In this document: in pieces, positions 1-5,734 of the stretch
Layout of the letters: each line of letters opens with the position of its first letter
Position numbering within the stretch: position 1 is the first letter of the stretch
Source: Rhodospirillaceae bacterium
Lineage (GTDB): Bacteria; Pseudomonadota; Alphaproteobacteria; UBA9219
Direction: 5' to 3'
Assembly: GCA_003504035.1 (NCBI GenBank)
Contig: DOBW01000142.1
Coordinates: 2,449 to 8,182, forward strand
Length of the DNA stretch: 5,734 nt
Translations under genes and position numbers: made by a program
The notes under the pieces: generated by a model
Seen by the model: the letters and a program-made list of their open reading frames with translations, nothing else
Told to the model about the DNA's origin: nothing
The model's database searches: none

Positions 1-548
1 CCGAACTCGTTATTCGTGCCATAGGTAATATCGGCGTTATAAGCTTTTTGCCGCTGGTCATCGCTCAGTCCATGGACAACACAATCAACGCTCAGGCCAA
101 GGAAGCGATAAATCTGCCCCATCCATTCGCTGTCACGTTTGGCGAGATAGTCATTGACGGTGACGATGTGAACGCCTTTTTCCGTTAGCGCATTGAGATA
201 GACGGGCAGGGTGGCAACAAGAGTTTTACCTTCACCTGTTTTCATTTCTGCTATTTTGCCATCGTGCAGAACTATTGCGCCGCGCAATTGAACATCAAAG
301 GGGCGTTGGCCCAGAACGCGCCATGCGGCTTCGCGTACGGTGGCAAAAGCTTCGGGCATAAGATCGTCAGGCGTTTCGCCTTCGGCCAAACGGCTTTTGA
401 ACTCATCCGTTTTGGCTTTGAGCTGTGTATCATCTAGTTTCTTGAAATCGGGTTCCAGAGCATTAATTTTTGCGATTGTTTTATCTTGTTCGCGCAAAAT
501 GCGGTCATTGTGGGAACCAAAGAACTTGCGAGCCAAAGCGGTAAGCAT
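1..548 (-). CDS. secA: Protein translocase subunit SecA, N-terminal part (3' end outside window)
   Basis: SecA is the cytosolic, membrane-associated ATPase that pushes unfolded preproteins through the SecYEG channel. Only the first 182 codons plus two bases are present, out of about 850-950 in the family; the rest lies beyond the left edge. The start ATG at 548-546 gives an N-terminus [19 protein letters not shown] that closely parallels E. coli SecA (MLIKLLTKVFGSRNDRTLR, from memory). It is preceded by a Shine-Dalgarno TGAGGA at 560-555, 6 bases upstream. Visible motifs of nucleotide-binding domain 1 are the FDVQLRGA segment (Gln87), Walker A MKTGEGKT at residues 102-109 with Lys108, motif Ia [11 protein letters not shown] at about 130-139, and TYGTNNEF just before the cut. 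The frame is open with no disruption. It is transcribed divergently from galE. Identity is near certain; whether the full gene is intact cannot be judged. Confidence 0.97.
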   Translation of the reverse strand, partial: MLTALARKFFGSHNDRILREQDKTIAKINALEPDFKKLDDTQLKAKTDEFKSRLAEGETPDDLMPEAFATVREAAWRVLGQRPFDVQLRGAIVLHDGKIAEMKTGEGKTLVATLPVYLNALTEKGVHIVTVNDYLAKRDSEWMGQIYRFLGLSVDCVVHGLSDDQRQKAYNADITYGTNNEF

Positions 549-554
549 GAAAAA

Positions 555-560
555 TCCTCA
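555..560 (-). promoter_or_regulatory. Ribosome binding site of secA
   Basis: On the minus strand TGAGGA reads from 560 to 555, six bases before the ATG at 548. It is a good match to the anti-Shine-Dalgarno sequence and fixes the secA start. Confidence 0.7.
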
Positions 561-579
561 ATACGGTGCGATAAACACA

Positions 580-600
580 AGCCTTAGTTAACAAAAGGCT
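580..600 (-). promoter_or_regulatory. Small stem-loop in the secA leader
   Basis: AGCCTT (580-585) pairs perfectly with AAGGCT (595-600), leaving a 9-base loop that contains GTTAAC. It lies 32 bases upstream of the secA start and is not followed by a T-run on either strand, so it does not look like a terminator. It could affect secA leader structure or be chance; a 6-bp stem alone is weak evidence. Confidence 0.25.
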
Positions 601-672
601 GGACATCCTAGTCTTCTACATGGGTATTAGAGCCTTGAAAAGCAAGATATCAGCAAAAAATTTAATAAAATA

Positions 673-701
673 AAGACAGAATTCGTTCATTTTTATATAA
701 C
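673..701 (+). promoter_or_regulatory. Candidate sigma70-type promoter for galE
   Basis: The -35 is AAGACA (673-678, 4 of 6 matches to TTGACA). It is followed by a 17-base spacer and a -10 of TATAAC (696-701, 5 of 6 matches to TATAAT). Transcription would start near 708, giving a leader of about 27 bases that carries the galE Shine-Dalgarno. The -10 overlaps the palindrome TTATATAA (693-700). In the other direction this offers TATAAA with a poor TTTAAG -35 at 17 bases, a possible but weaker secA promoter. This was judged by eye only. Confidence 0.45.
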
Positions 702-723
702 AAGAAGGCAAGAGCTTAAAAAC

Positions 724-728
724 AAGGA
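724..728 (+). promoter_or_regulatory. Ribosome binding site of galE
   Basis: AAGGA lies 6 bases before the ATG at 735. It supports this start, which also begins directly at the first beta-strand of the Rossmann fold (MKILVTGG), as is usual for the family. Confidence 0.7.
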
Positions 729-734
729 AAAAGC

Positions 735-1706
735 ATGAAAATTTTAGTGACAGGTGGGGCGGGCTATATCGGGAGCCATACCTGCATGGCCCTCAAAAAA
801 GCGGGGCACGAGCCTATTGTGCTGGACAGTTTGGTTAAAGGGCATGCGTGGGCTGTAAAATACGGGCCGTTTGTGAAGGCTGATATTGCCGATGAACAAG
901 CCGTTCGCCGTGTTTGTGAACAATACAAGCCCGAAGCGCTTATTCATTTTGCTGCCTTTATTGAAGTTGGCGAGTCGGTGGCTGAGCCAGAAAAATATAT
1001 GGAGAATAATTTTCACAAGGCAAAGCGTTTATTCGACACGGTATGTGATTGCGGTGTATCGCGTGTTGTCTTTTCTAGTACGGCGGCTGTCTATGGTGTG
1101 CCAGAAACAGAAGGGCCAATTGCAGAGGAACATCCTCTTGTGCCCATCAATCCTTATGGTGAGGCCAAGCTTTTAACCGAGAATTATTTGCGCGAGCTTG
1201 AGACCAAAGGATTGCACTCGGTTGCTTTGCGTTATTTCAATGCAGCGGGAGCCGCCCCTATCGAGGAAGAAATAGGGGAGGCACACAGCCCTGAAACGCA
1301 CCTTGTACCGAATGTGATCTTGGCAGGGTTGGGGTTGAAAGACGAGGTTCGTTTGTTTGGCTCAGACTATCCTACACGTGACGGTACGGCTGTACGTGAT
1401 TACATTCATGTTTTGGATTTGGCCGATGCGCATGTGAAGGCGCTGGATTATCTTATGAAGGATGGGGCGAGCACAGCTCTTAATCTTGGAACAGGAAATG
1501 GGGCAACTGTTTTAGAAGTTCTTGAAGCCGTTCAACGTGCTTTGGGAAGTTCTGTGCCGCATAGCTCCTATCCGCGCCGTGCGGGGGATCCTCCTTTTTT
1601 GCTCGCCGATGCTACGCGCGCGCACGAGGTTTTAGGGTGGAGCCCTCGTCATACATTGGATGATATTGTGACATCGGCGTTGGCTTGGCATAGGCATATT
1701 TTATAG
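735..1706 (+). CDS. galE: UDP-glucose 4-epimerase
   Basis: This is an NAD-dependent extended short-chain dehydrogenase that interconverts UDP-glucose and UDP-galactose in the cytosol, feeding galactose into surface polysaccharide or the Leloir pathway. It is 323 residues long, a little shorter than E. coli GalE (338). Visible motifs are the NAD-binding GGAGYIG at residues 7-13, HFAAFIEVGESV at 71-82, the active-site Ser/Thr cluster FSST at 113-116, catalytic Tyr141 and Lys145 in YGEAK, the substrate-loop segment LRYFNAAGA at 165-173, and DGTAVRDYIHVLDLADAH at 216-233. These identify GalE rather than a more distant epimerase. By eye, Leu289 (RRAGDPPFLLAD) aligns with E. coli Tyr299, the residue that limits the enzyme to non-acetylated sugars, so UDP-GlcNAc epimerisation cannot be excluded. 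The gene is divergent from secA, convergent with phaB, and probably transcribed alone. Confidence 0.94.
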   Translation: MKILVTGGAGYIGSHTCMALKKAGHEPIVLDSLVKGHAWAVKYGPFVKADIADEQAVRRVCEQYKPEALIHFAAFIEVGESVAEPEKYMENNFHKAKRLFDTVCDCGVSRVVFSSTAAVYGVPETEGPIAEEHPLVPINPYGEAKLLTENYLRELETKGLHSVALRYFNAAGAAPIEEEIGEAHSPETHLVPNVILAGLGLKDEVRLFGSDYPTRDGTAVRDYIHVLDLADAHVKALDYLMKDGASTALNLGTGNGATVLEVLEAVQRALGSSVPHSSYPRRAGDPPFLLADATRAHEVLGWSPRHTLDDIVTSALAWHRHIL

Positions 1707-1734
1707 ATCTCATTTGCTTTAGATCTTATGCCAA
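1685..1734. terminator. Compound inverted repeat at the convergent galE/phaB junction
   Basis: The outer arms TTGGCATA (1685-1692) and TATGCCAA (1727-1734) are perfect complements. The inner arms AGATCT (1705-1710) and AGATCT (1721-1726) also pair, around a 10-base loop. The left side has a 12-base bulge, and its copy of GGCATA at 1693-1698 can replace 1687-1692 in the pairing. The structure covers both stop codons, as a shared bidirectional terminator of convergent genes might. No T-run follows on either strand, so it is not a canonical intrinsic terminator. Confidence 0.35.
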
Positions 1735-2469
1735 ATACTGACCGCCATTAACGTTAAAAGTTGCACCGGTTGTGAACTGATTATCATCATCAACCAAAAA
1801 AGCGACCAGCCGTGCAATCGCACGCGTGGTGCCCAATTTTTTCACCGGAATCTTGCTGACGATTTTTTCTAAAATTTCAGGAGCAATAGCCCTCACCATA
1901 TCTGTTTCAATATAGCCCGGTGCAATAACATTAACGGTCACTCCCTTGCCAGCAACTTCCAACGCCAGTGATTTGGAAAAACCAATGATGCCCGACTTAG
2001 CCGCAGCATAATTCGTTTGTCCCATAGCACCAGAAAGTCCGTTAATTGAGCTAATTGAAATGATGCGCCCAAAACCGCGCGAGCGCATGCCTTCGACCGT
2101 AAGGCGCGACATGTTAAAAACGGAATTAAGATTCGTACGAATAACATCATTCCATTTCTCTGGCGTCATCTTATGCAAAAAGCTATCGCGTGTAATGCCG
2201 GCATTATTCACAAGAATATCAATTGGGCCAAGCTTCGCCTCGATCTTAGCAATTCCTTTTTCGCACGCAGCGAAATCACCGACATCAAATTTAAAAACAG
2301 CTTCAATCCCTGTTTTTTCTTTAAACTCTTTAGCCGCTTCGTCGTTACCCATATAAGTCGCTGCAACTTTATAGCCAAACTTATGCATCATTTTGCTGAT
2401 TGATGCGCCTATGCCGCGGGTACCACCCGTTACAACAATAACGCGGGAGGTTTCAATTTTTCTCGTCAT
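1726..2469 (-). CDS. phaB: Acetoacetyl-CoA reductase (PHB biosynthesis)
   Basis: PhaB reduces acetoacetyl-CoA to (R)-3-hydroxybutyryl-CoA, normally with NADPH, the second step of PHB synthesis in the cytosol. It is a classical short-chain dehydrogenase of 247 residues, the usual length. Visible motifs are cofactor-binding TGGTRGIG at 14-21, NNAGITRD at 88-95, Asn113, catalytic Ser141 (ISISSINGLSG), Tyr154 and Lys158 in QTNYAAAK, and PGYIETDMV at about 189-197. The NGLSGAMGQTNYAAAKSG stretch closely resembles Ralstonia PhaB (NGQKGQFGQTNYSTAKAG, from memory). The close relative FabG (3-oxoacyl-ACP reductase) is the main alternative, but the position directly downstream of a thiolase gene favours PhaB. 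The ATG at 2469 has AGGA 8 bases upstream (2481-2478). It follows phaA on the same strand after a 113-base gap that holds a stem-loop. phaC is not in the window. Confidence 0.9.
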   Translation of the reverse strand: MTRKIETSRVIVVTGGTRGIGASISKMMHKFGYKVAATYMGNDEAAKEFKEKTGIEAVFKFDVGDFAACEKGIAKIEAKLGPIDILVNNAGITRDSFLHKMTPEKWNDVIRTNLNSVFNMSRLTVEGMRSRGFGRIISISSINGLSGAMGQTNYAAAKSGIIGFSKSLALEVAGKGVTVNVIAPGYIETDMVRAIAPEILEKIVSKIPVKKLGTTRAIARLVAFLVDDDNQFTTGATFNVNGGQYLA

Positions 2470-2509
2470 TTTCTTCTTCCTATTTTCGTTTGTTTCTATA
2501 CACCAAAAC

Positions 2510-2564
2510 TTGGCGGCTCACATTGCGCACGTGACATTTCATTCACAACAACATGAACCGCCAA
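2510..2564 (-). repeat. Stem-loop in the phaA-phaB spacer (possible attenuator, terminator or processing site)
   Basis: The arms at 2564-2554 (TTGGCGGTTCA on the minus strand) and 2520-2510 (TGAGCCGCCAA) form an 11-base-pair stem around a 33-base loop. One position is U opposite G, which can pair in minus-strand RNA but is a C/A mismatch on the plus strand, so the structure fits a role in the phaA-phaB transcript. A smaller internal hairpin, GTGA/TCAC (2546-2543 with 2534-2531), sits in the loop. After the stem, minus-strand RNA reads GUUUUGG, only a short U-run, so full intrinsic termination is doubtful. Partial attenuation or protection of upstream phaA mRNA is possible but inferred. Confidence 0.45.
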
Positions 2565-2582
2565 ATATATTTTTATAAAGCC

Positions 2583-3761
2583 CTAGACTTTTTCTACACA
2601 CATCGTGATACCCATACCGCCACCAATACAAAGTGAAGCAAGGCCTTTCTTGGCATCACGTTTCTGCATTTCATAAAGAAGCGTAATGAGAACGCGCGTT
2701 CCTGAAGCACCAATCGGATGCCCCAAAGCAATCGCACCGCCATTCACATTCACCTTCGTGACATCCCAGCCCATTTCTTTATTCACAGCAATAGACTGAG
2801 CGGCAAAGGCTTCATTGGCCTCAATCAAATCAAGATCACTAACCGTCCAACCAGCTTTTTCTAAAGCTTTTTTACTAGATGGAACAGGTCCCATGCCCAT
2901 GATGGCAGGATCAACACCTGCCGTTGCCCAAGACACAATCCGCGCCAAAGGTTTCAGGCCACGCTTTGCAGCTTCTTCCTCGGTCATAAGAACAACAGCG
3001 GCCGCACCATCATTGATGCCAGAAGCATTCCCCGCTGTTACAGATCCGTCTTTCTTAAAAGCAGGACGCAATTTGTTCATGTCTTCGATCGTTGCGCCAA
3101 CACGAGGATATTCATCCTTATCAACGGTGACATCGCCTTTTCTCTTGTTCGGAATGACAACAGGAAAAAGCTCGTCTGTAAACTTGCCTGCCTTAACTGC
3201 AGCTTCAGTCTTTAACTGCGATTCAAGCGCAAAAATATCCTGCATTTCACGTGTAATATTAAATTTTTCAGCAACATTTTCTGCCGTGATGCCCATATGA
3301 TAGTCATTAAAGACATCCGACAGACCATCACTAATCATAGTGTCTACCAATTTAGCGTCGCCCATTCGTACGCCGGAACGCAGAAAAATAGAATGCTGTG
3401 AAAGGCTCATATTCTCCATGCCACCAGCAACAATAATCTTGGCATCGCCTGATTGAATCATCATCATACCATTGGCCACTGTGCGTAGCCCTGAACCACA
3501 AATTTGATTAACAGCATAAGCTGTTTTTTCAGCAGGAACGCCAGCCTCTATAGCTGCCTGACGTGTAGGTCCCATACGCAAGCCTCCAGAGAGAACCTGT
3601 CCCATGACAACTTCATCAACATCCTTAGGGTCTACCTTTGCACGCGCCAAAGCTTCTTTAATGGCGGCGGCACCAAGCTTAACCGCTGGCACTTTAGCAA
3701 AAGCGCCGTTAAACGAACCAATCGCTGTACGCGCTGCGCTCACAATAACAATATTCGACAT
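2583..3761 (-). CDS. phaA: Acetyl-CoA C-acetyltransferase (beta-ketothiolase)
   Basis: PhaA condenses two acetyl-CoA into acetoacetyl-CoA, the first step of PHB synthesis, in the cytosol; the reaction is reversible. The 392-residue product has the standard biosynthetic thiolase length. Catalytic residues are all visible: nucleophile Cys88 in NQICGSGLR, the Asn316 loop NEAFAAQ, His348 in [10 protein letters not shown], and Cys378 in CIGGGMG. These sit at almost the same numbers as in Zoogloea thiolase (Cys89, Asn316, His348, Cys378, from memory). The frame stays open upstream to an ATG at 3869, but I place the start at 3761. [15 protein letters not shown] is the family N-terminus, AAGGAG lies 10 bases before it (3777-3772), and the extra 36 residues match nothing expected. 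phaB follows on the same strand, supporting PHB synthesis rather than degradative AtoB, though the sequence alone does not exclude AtoB. No disruption is seen. Confidence 0.93.
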   Translation of the reverse strand: MSNIVIVSAARTAIGSFNGAFAKVPAVKLGAAAIKEALARAKVDPKDVDEVVMGQVLSGGLRMGPTRQAAIEAGVPAEKTAYAVNQICGSGLRTVANGMMMIQSGDAKIIVAGGMENMSLSQHSIFLRSGVRMGDAKLVDTMISDGLSDVFNDYHMGITAENVAEKFNITREMQDIFALESQLKTEAAVKAGKFTDELFPVVIPNKRKGDVTVDKDEYPRVGATIEDMNKLRPAFKKDGSVTAGNASGINDGAAAVVLMTEEEAAKRGLKPLARIVSWATAGVDPAIMGMGPVPSSKKALEKAGWTVSDLDLIEANEAFAAQSIAVNKEMGWDVTKVNVNGGAIALGHPIGASGTRVLITLLYEMQKRDAKKGLASLCIGGGMGITMCVEKV

Positions 3762-3771
3762 GATGGAAGGA

Positions 3772-3777
3772 CTCCTT
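3772..3777 (-). promoter_or_regulatory. Ribosome binding site that decides the phaA start
   Basis: AAGGAG on the minus strand (3777-3772) lies 10 bases upstream of the ATG at 3761. It selects this start over the in-frame ATG at 3869, whose extension is unlike any thiolase N-terminus. Confidence 0.75.
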
Positions 3778-3865
3778 TTGAGGTGGGGTGATAAGAAAAG
3801 AAAAACCGCGCTGCAGCTAGACATAGAACACATCAAGGAAATTGCGCACGATAGAACGATTGGGA

Positions 3866-3894
3866 ACAATAAAACGGAAGACGTAAGGAAGCAA
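3866..3894 (-). promoter_or_regulatory. Weak candidate promoter for phaA-phaB
   Basis: On the minus strand, TTGCTT (3894-3889, 3 of 6 to the -35 consensus), a 17-base spacer and TATTGT (3871-3866, 4 of 6 to the -10 consensus) would start transcription near 3860. This leaves a leader of about 100 bases before phaA. Matches this loose occur by chance in AT-rich DNA; it is listed because spacing and position fit. Confidence 0.22.
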
Positions 3895-3914
3895 GAGAAG
3901 CCTTAGAGCCTATT

Positions 3915-3945
3915 AAAAAATGCACGGGTATGTTGCGCTGCAACA
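3915..3945 (-). terminator. Possible intrinsic terminator downstream of the sensor kinase gene
   Basis: TGTTGC (3945-3940 on the minus strand) pairs perfectly with GCAACA (3936-3931) around a 3-base loop. A run of six T (3920-3915) follows, but 10 bases later. An alternative, weaker stem, TGCA plus CG with one bulged base (3942-3936 with 3926-3921), ends directly at the T-run. Either would lie just after the kinase stop at 3962-3960 and before phaA, and would separate the two transcription units. Neither is a textbook strong terminator. Confidence 0.38.
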
Positions 3946-3959
3946 GAAAAAACAGCCCC

Positions 3960-5681
3960 TTAGATCAAAAGAGGCAAATGAACAATAAAACGAGCACCAA
4001 TAATATGTCCAGCTTTATCGCGCCGATTTTCGGCCCATATTCTACCCTGATGCGCTTCGACGATCTGTTTGGAAATGCTCAAACCCAGACCGGAATGGGT
4101 GCCAAATTTCTCCTTTTTAGGGCGCTCAGTATAAAAGCGCTCAAAAATGGCCTCCAGCTTATTATCGGGAATACCACCGCCACAATCTTCAACAATTAGC
4201 TCGACAAAACCGTCTGCCCCACGATGTGCCGCCACGTTCACAACACTTTCCGGCGGCGAAAAAGACGAAGCATTATCTATAAGATTTTGTAAAACCTGCA
4301 CAAGACGTCCTTCAACCCCAGTAATTTTGATGTTTTTCTCACTTTCCGGATCAAGCTGGATGGTTGCGCATTGTTCTTTAGAATCATTATAAAAATCAAC
4401 AAGGGTCTCTAGCAGCTTAAACACATTAAGTGTACTGGCTTCATCGCGTGTTAGCTCAGCATCAAGACGTGAAGCCTTCGAAATATCGCTAATTAAACGA
4501 TCTAGCCGATCTACGTCATCGCGGATAACCTGCATCAACTTTTCATGTCGCGCAGGATCTTTTACAATCGCCGCCGTTTCAACGGCGCTACGCAGCGAAG
4601 TAAGCGGATTTTTAATCTCGTGCGCTACATCTGCGGCAAAATTCTCAATCGCACCAAGTCGACGCGCCAGAGCTGATGTCATATCGCGCAGAGCCAAAGA
4701 CAAATCCCCAATCTCATCATGGCGTGCAGAAAAATCCGGTATTGTCTGACTATTGAGAAACTGCTCTGAACCGTTCAATCCTATTGTCTCAGCTTGGCCT
4801 ATACGAACCTTCTCAGCAGCCTTAGAGAGTTGTTTAAGAGGCCGTGAAATGGTGTGCGCCAGATAAAAGGAAAGCAAAATAGTAATAAGTAAGGTGGCCC
4901 CAAAAATCTTGAGAATGCTCATGCGCACATCATAAATGGCCTGAGCAATATGCGTATCGGGCTTTGTGAGAATAAGCGTCCCAAGAATTTGCCGATAACG
5001 TTGAATCGGCACGGCAACCGACAGAAGAAGCCCTCCTTCTGGTAAGCTCCATATCTGAGAGCTTAGTTCACCATTTTTTGCTTTTTGGATAATGTCATAG
5101 GTATTACCTTCACGAATTTCTTCTTCGGGATAGCGGGCATATTCCTGTTTTTCGGCCAGCCCATCAATAATATTGAACAAGTCCATAGCACTATCTAAAA
5201 GCCAAAACCCCGAGCTTTGCTCCAAAGGCCGAACCGGACGTCGCCCAACAATATTAAGCAAAATCTGACTGTCTGCTAAAAGTATATCGTCCATGTCAAA
5301 AAGACGCGTCCGCGTCTCACTCGCTTCAACAAGGCGGCGAATCATCAAGCGCGCTAAAAGAGGAGACAAAATATTCCGCTCATCCTGATCCAAAACAACC
5401 GCACCTTCAGCGATAGCATTGGCCGACAAACGCGCCTGCATTTGAAGCGCATTAATTTCCGATTCAATCAAACTGTCTTGATAATGGCCGAGATAAAGAA
5501 GGCTTCCGACAAGAATGGCTAACGCCATCACGTTCACAGCCAAAATGCGCAATGTCAAAGGTGACACGCGCCGCATTGCACGTTTGTGCTGCGGCATAAA
5601 AATGGGCAAAAAAGGACAGGCTTCTGGCTTTTTATGGCACCAAAGCTGTAATCGGTGATAAAGATTTTGAATAAGAGACAC
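3960..5681 (-). CDS. chvG: ChvG/ExoS-type membrane sensor histidine kinase
   Basis: This is an inner-membrane two-component sensor. The ChvG/ExoS/BvrS family of alphaproteobacteria senses envelope and acid conditions and phosphorylates the OmpR-type regulator ChvI, controlling surface and host-interaction genes. Domains in the 573 residues are a basic cytosolic N-terminus, membrane segment 1 at about 44-65, a periplasmic sensor domain of about 66-253, membrane segment 2 at about 254-276, HAMP from about 277 to 335, and a dimerisation/phosphoacceptor domain with His354 in DVAHEIKNPLTSLRSAVE (characteristic of this family). The ATPase domain has the N-box NLIDNA (466-471), G1 DCGGGIP (499-505), F-box FERFYT (513-518) and G2 GLGLSI (531-536). 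All catalytic motifs are intact. The start is uncertain: GTG at 5681 has no clear Shine-Dalgarno, and in-frame ATGs at 5597 (Met29) and 5576 (Met36) would still keep membrane segment 1. Downstream come phaA-phaB. Confidence 0.85.
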   Translation of the reverse strand: MSLIQNLYHRLQLWCHKKPEACPFLPIFMPQHKRAMRRVSPLTLRILAVNVMALAILVGSLLYLGHYQDSLIESEINALQMQARLSANAIAEGAVVLDQDERNILSPLLARLMIRRLVEASETRTRLFDMDDILLADSQILLNIVGRRPVRPLEQSSGFWLLDSAMDLFNIIDGLAEKQEYARYPEEEIREGNTYDIIQKAKNGELSSQIWSLPEGGLLLSVAVPIQRYRQILGTLILTKPDTHIAQAIYDVRMSILKIFGATLLITILLSFYLAHTISRPLKQLSKAAEKVRIGQAETIGLNGSEQFLNSQTIPDFSARHDEIGDLSLALRDMTSALARRLGAIENFAADVAHEIKNPLTSLRSAVETAAIVKDPARHEKLMQVIRDDVDRLDRLISDISKASRLDAELTRDEASTLNVFKLLETLVDFYNDSKEQCATIQLDPESEKNIKITGVEGRLVQVLQNLIDNASSFSPPESVVNVAAHRGADGFVELIVEDCGGGIPDNKLEAIFERFYTERPKKEKFGTHSGLGLSISKQIVEAHQGRIWAENRRDKAGHIIGARFIVHLPLLI

Positions 5682-5716
5682 TTACAGCCCCGTCCCGTTC
5701 TTATAGTCGCTTAAAT

Positions 5717-5734
5717 TTATTTTGGAACAAGGCG
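5717..5734 (-). CDS. Probable C-terminal end of an OmpR-family response regulator (5' part outside window)
   Basis: Only five codons and a stop are inside the window. On the minus strand they read Arg-Leu-Val-Pro-Lys-TAA, with the stop at 5719-5717. OmpR/PhoB-type regulators typically end in a GYR motif followed by a few residues, so an RLVPK tail fits (G)Y-R-L-V-P-K. In alphaproteobacteria chvI usually sits directly upstream of chvG, and the stop lies 35 bases before the kinase GTG, as expected for an operon. This is inference from very little sequence plus context; the gene symbol is withheld. Another frame is also open to the window edge and ends at the TAA abutting the GTG, but its peptide resembles nothing known to me. 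Confidence 0.4.
   Translation of the reverse strand, partial: RLVPK

Noticed and set aside
340..591. Open frame antisense to the start of secA
   Set aside because: It runs opposite clearly coding secA sequence and its peptide matches no family I recognise; it is a shadow of secA.
744..1176. Open frames overlapping galE, one antisense and one on the same strand in another frame
   Set aside because: galE is strongly supported by motifs throughout; the overlapping peptides show no domain features.
2815..3300. Long (161 codon) frame antisense to phaA
   Set aside because: Long antisense frames are common opposite well-biased genes. No ribosome site or recognisable domain was seen, and phaA is certain here.
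3762..3869. In-frame 36-residue extension at the 5' end of phaA, resembling a hydrophobic leader
   Set aside because: Thiolases of this type are cytosolic, and homologues begin at [13 protein letters not shown] good AAGGAG site precedes the ATG at 3761, so the extension is upstream DNA that happens to lack a stop.
3930..4392. Plus-strand open frames antisense to the 3' part of the kinase gene
   Set aside because: They lie opposite conserved ATPase-domain coding sequence and encode nothing recognisable.
1..5734. CRISPR arrays, tRNA or rRNA genes, insertion sequences, attachment sites or phage genes
   Set aside because: Read-through of the intergenic regions showed no regularly spaced repeats, cloverleaf-like stretches, transposase motifs or flanking duplications. 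The gaps are all under 200 bases.
5682..5734. Alternative minus-strand frame open from the right edge to the TAA abutting the kinase GTG
   Set aside because: Its 16-residue tail resembles no regulator C-terminus, while the other frame gives the expected RLVPK-stop. It cannot be fully excluded without the adjacent sequence.

Overview
This window is most likely chromosomal DNA from an alphaproteobacterium. The best evidence is a sensor kinase of the ChvG/ExoS/BvrS type, a family characteristic of that class, preceded by what looks like the last codons of its OmpR-family partner (ChvI-like). The base composition is moderate (roughly mid-40s % GC by eye) and lysine is common in the proteins, so this is not a typical high-GC Rhizobium or Caulobacter. 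I cannot name the genus. A polyhydroxybutyrate (PHB) gene pair fits the assignment but does not narrow it.

Layout from left to right: (1) 1-548, minus strand, the first 182 codons of secA, the preprotein translocase ATPase, running off the left edge. (2) 549-734, a divergent intergenic region with a plausible sigma70 promoter for galE, whose -10 lies in the palindrome TTATATAA, and a small hairpin in the secA leader. (3) 735-1706, plus strand, galE, UDP-glucose 4-epimerase. (4) 1685-1734, a compound inverted repeat over the convergent galE/phaB stop codons. (5) 1726-2469, minus strand, phaB, acetoacetyl-CoA reductase. (6) 2510-2564, a long stem-loop between phaA and phaB. (7) 2583-3761, minus strand, phaA, acetyl-CoA acetyltransferase. 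(8) 3762-3959, a spacer with a possible terminator for the kinase and a weak promoter candidate for phaA. (9) 3960-5681, minus strand, the ChvG-like sensor histidine kinase. (10) 5717-5734, minus strand, the probable last five codons and stop of the response regulator.

How the genes work together: PhaA condenses two acetyl-CoA to acetoacetyl-CoA and PhaB reduces it to (R)-3-hydroxybutyryl-CoA, the monomer for PHB. The polymerase phaC is not in the window. The kinase and the inferred regulator would form an envelope-sensing two-component pair. GalE supplies UDP-galactose for surface polysaccharide. SecA drives protein export. All complete genes are intact, with their key catalytic residues in place.

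I found no mobile element, CRISPR array, tRNA or rRNA, and no strong candidate for an undescribed system. The points worth a second look are modest: RNA structures at gene junctions, a non-aromatic residue at the GalE gatekeeper position, an uncertain GTG start for the kinase, and an unusual neighbourhood (phaAB rather than hprK downstream of chvG).
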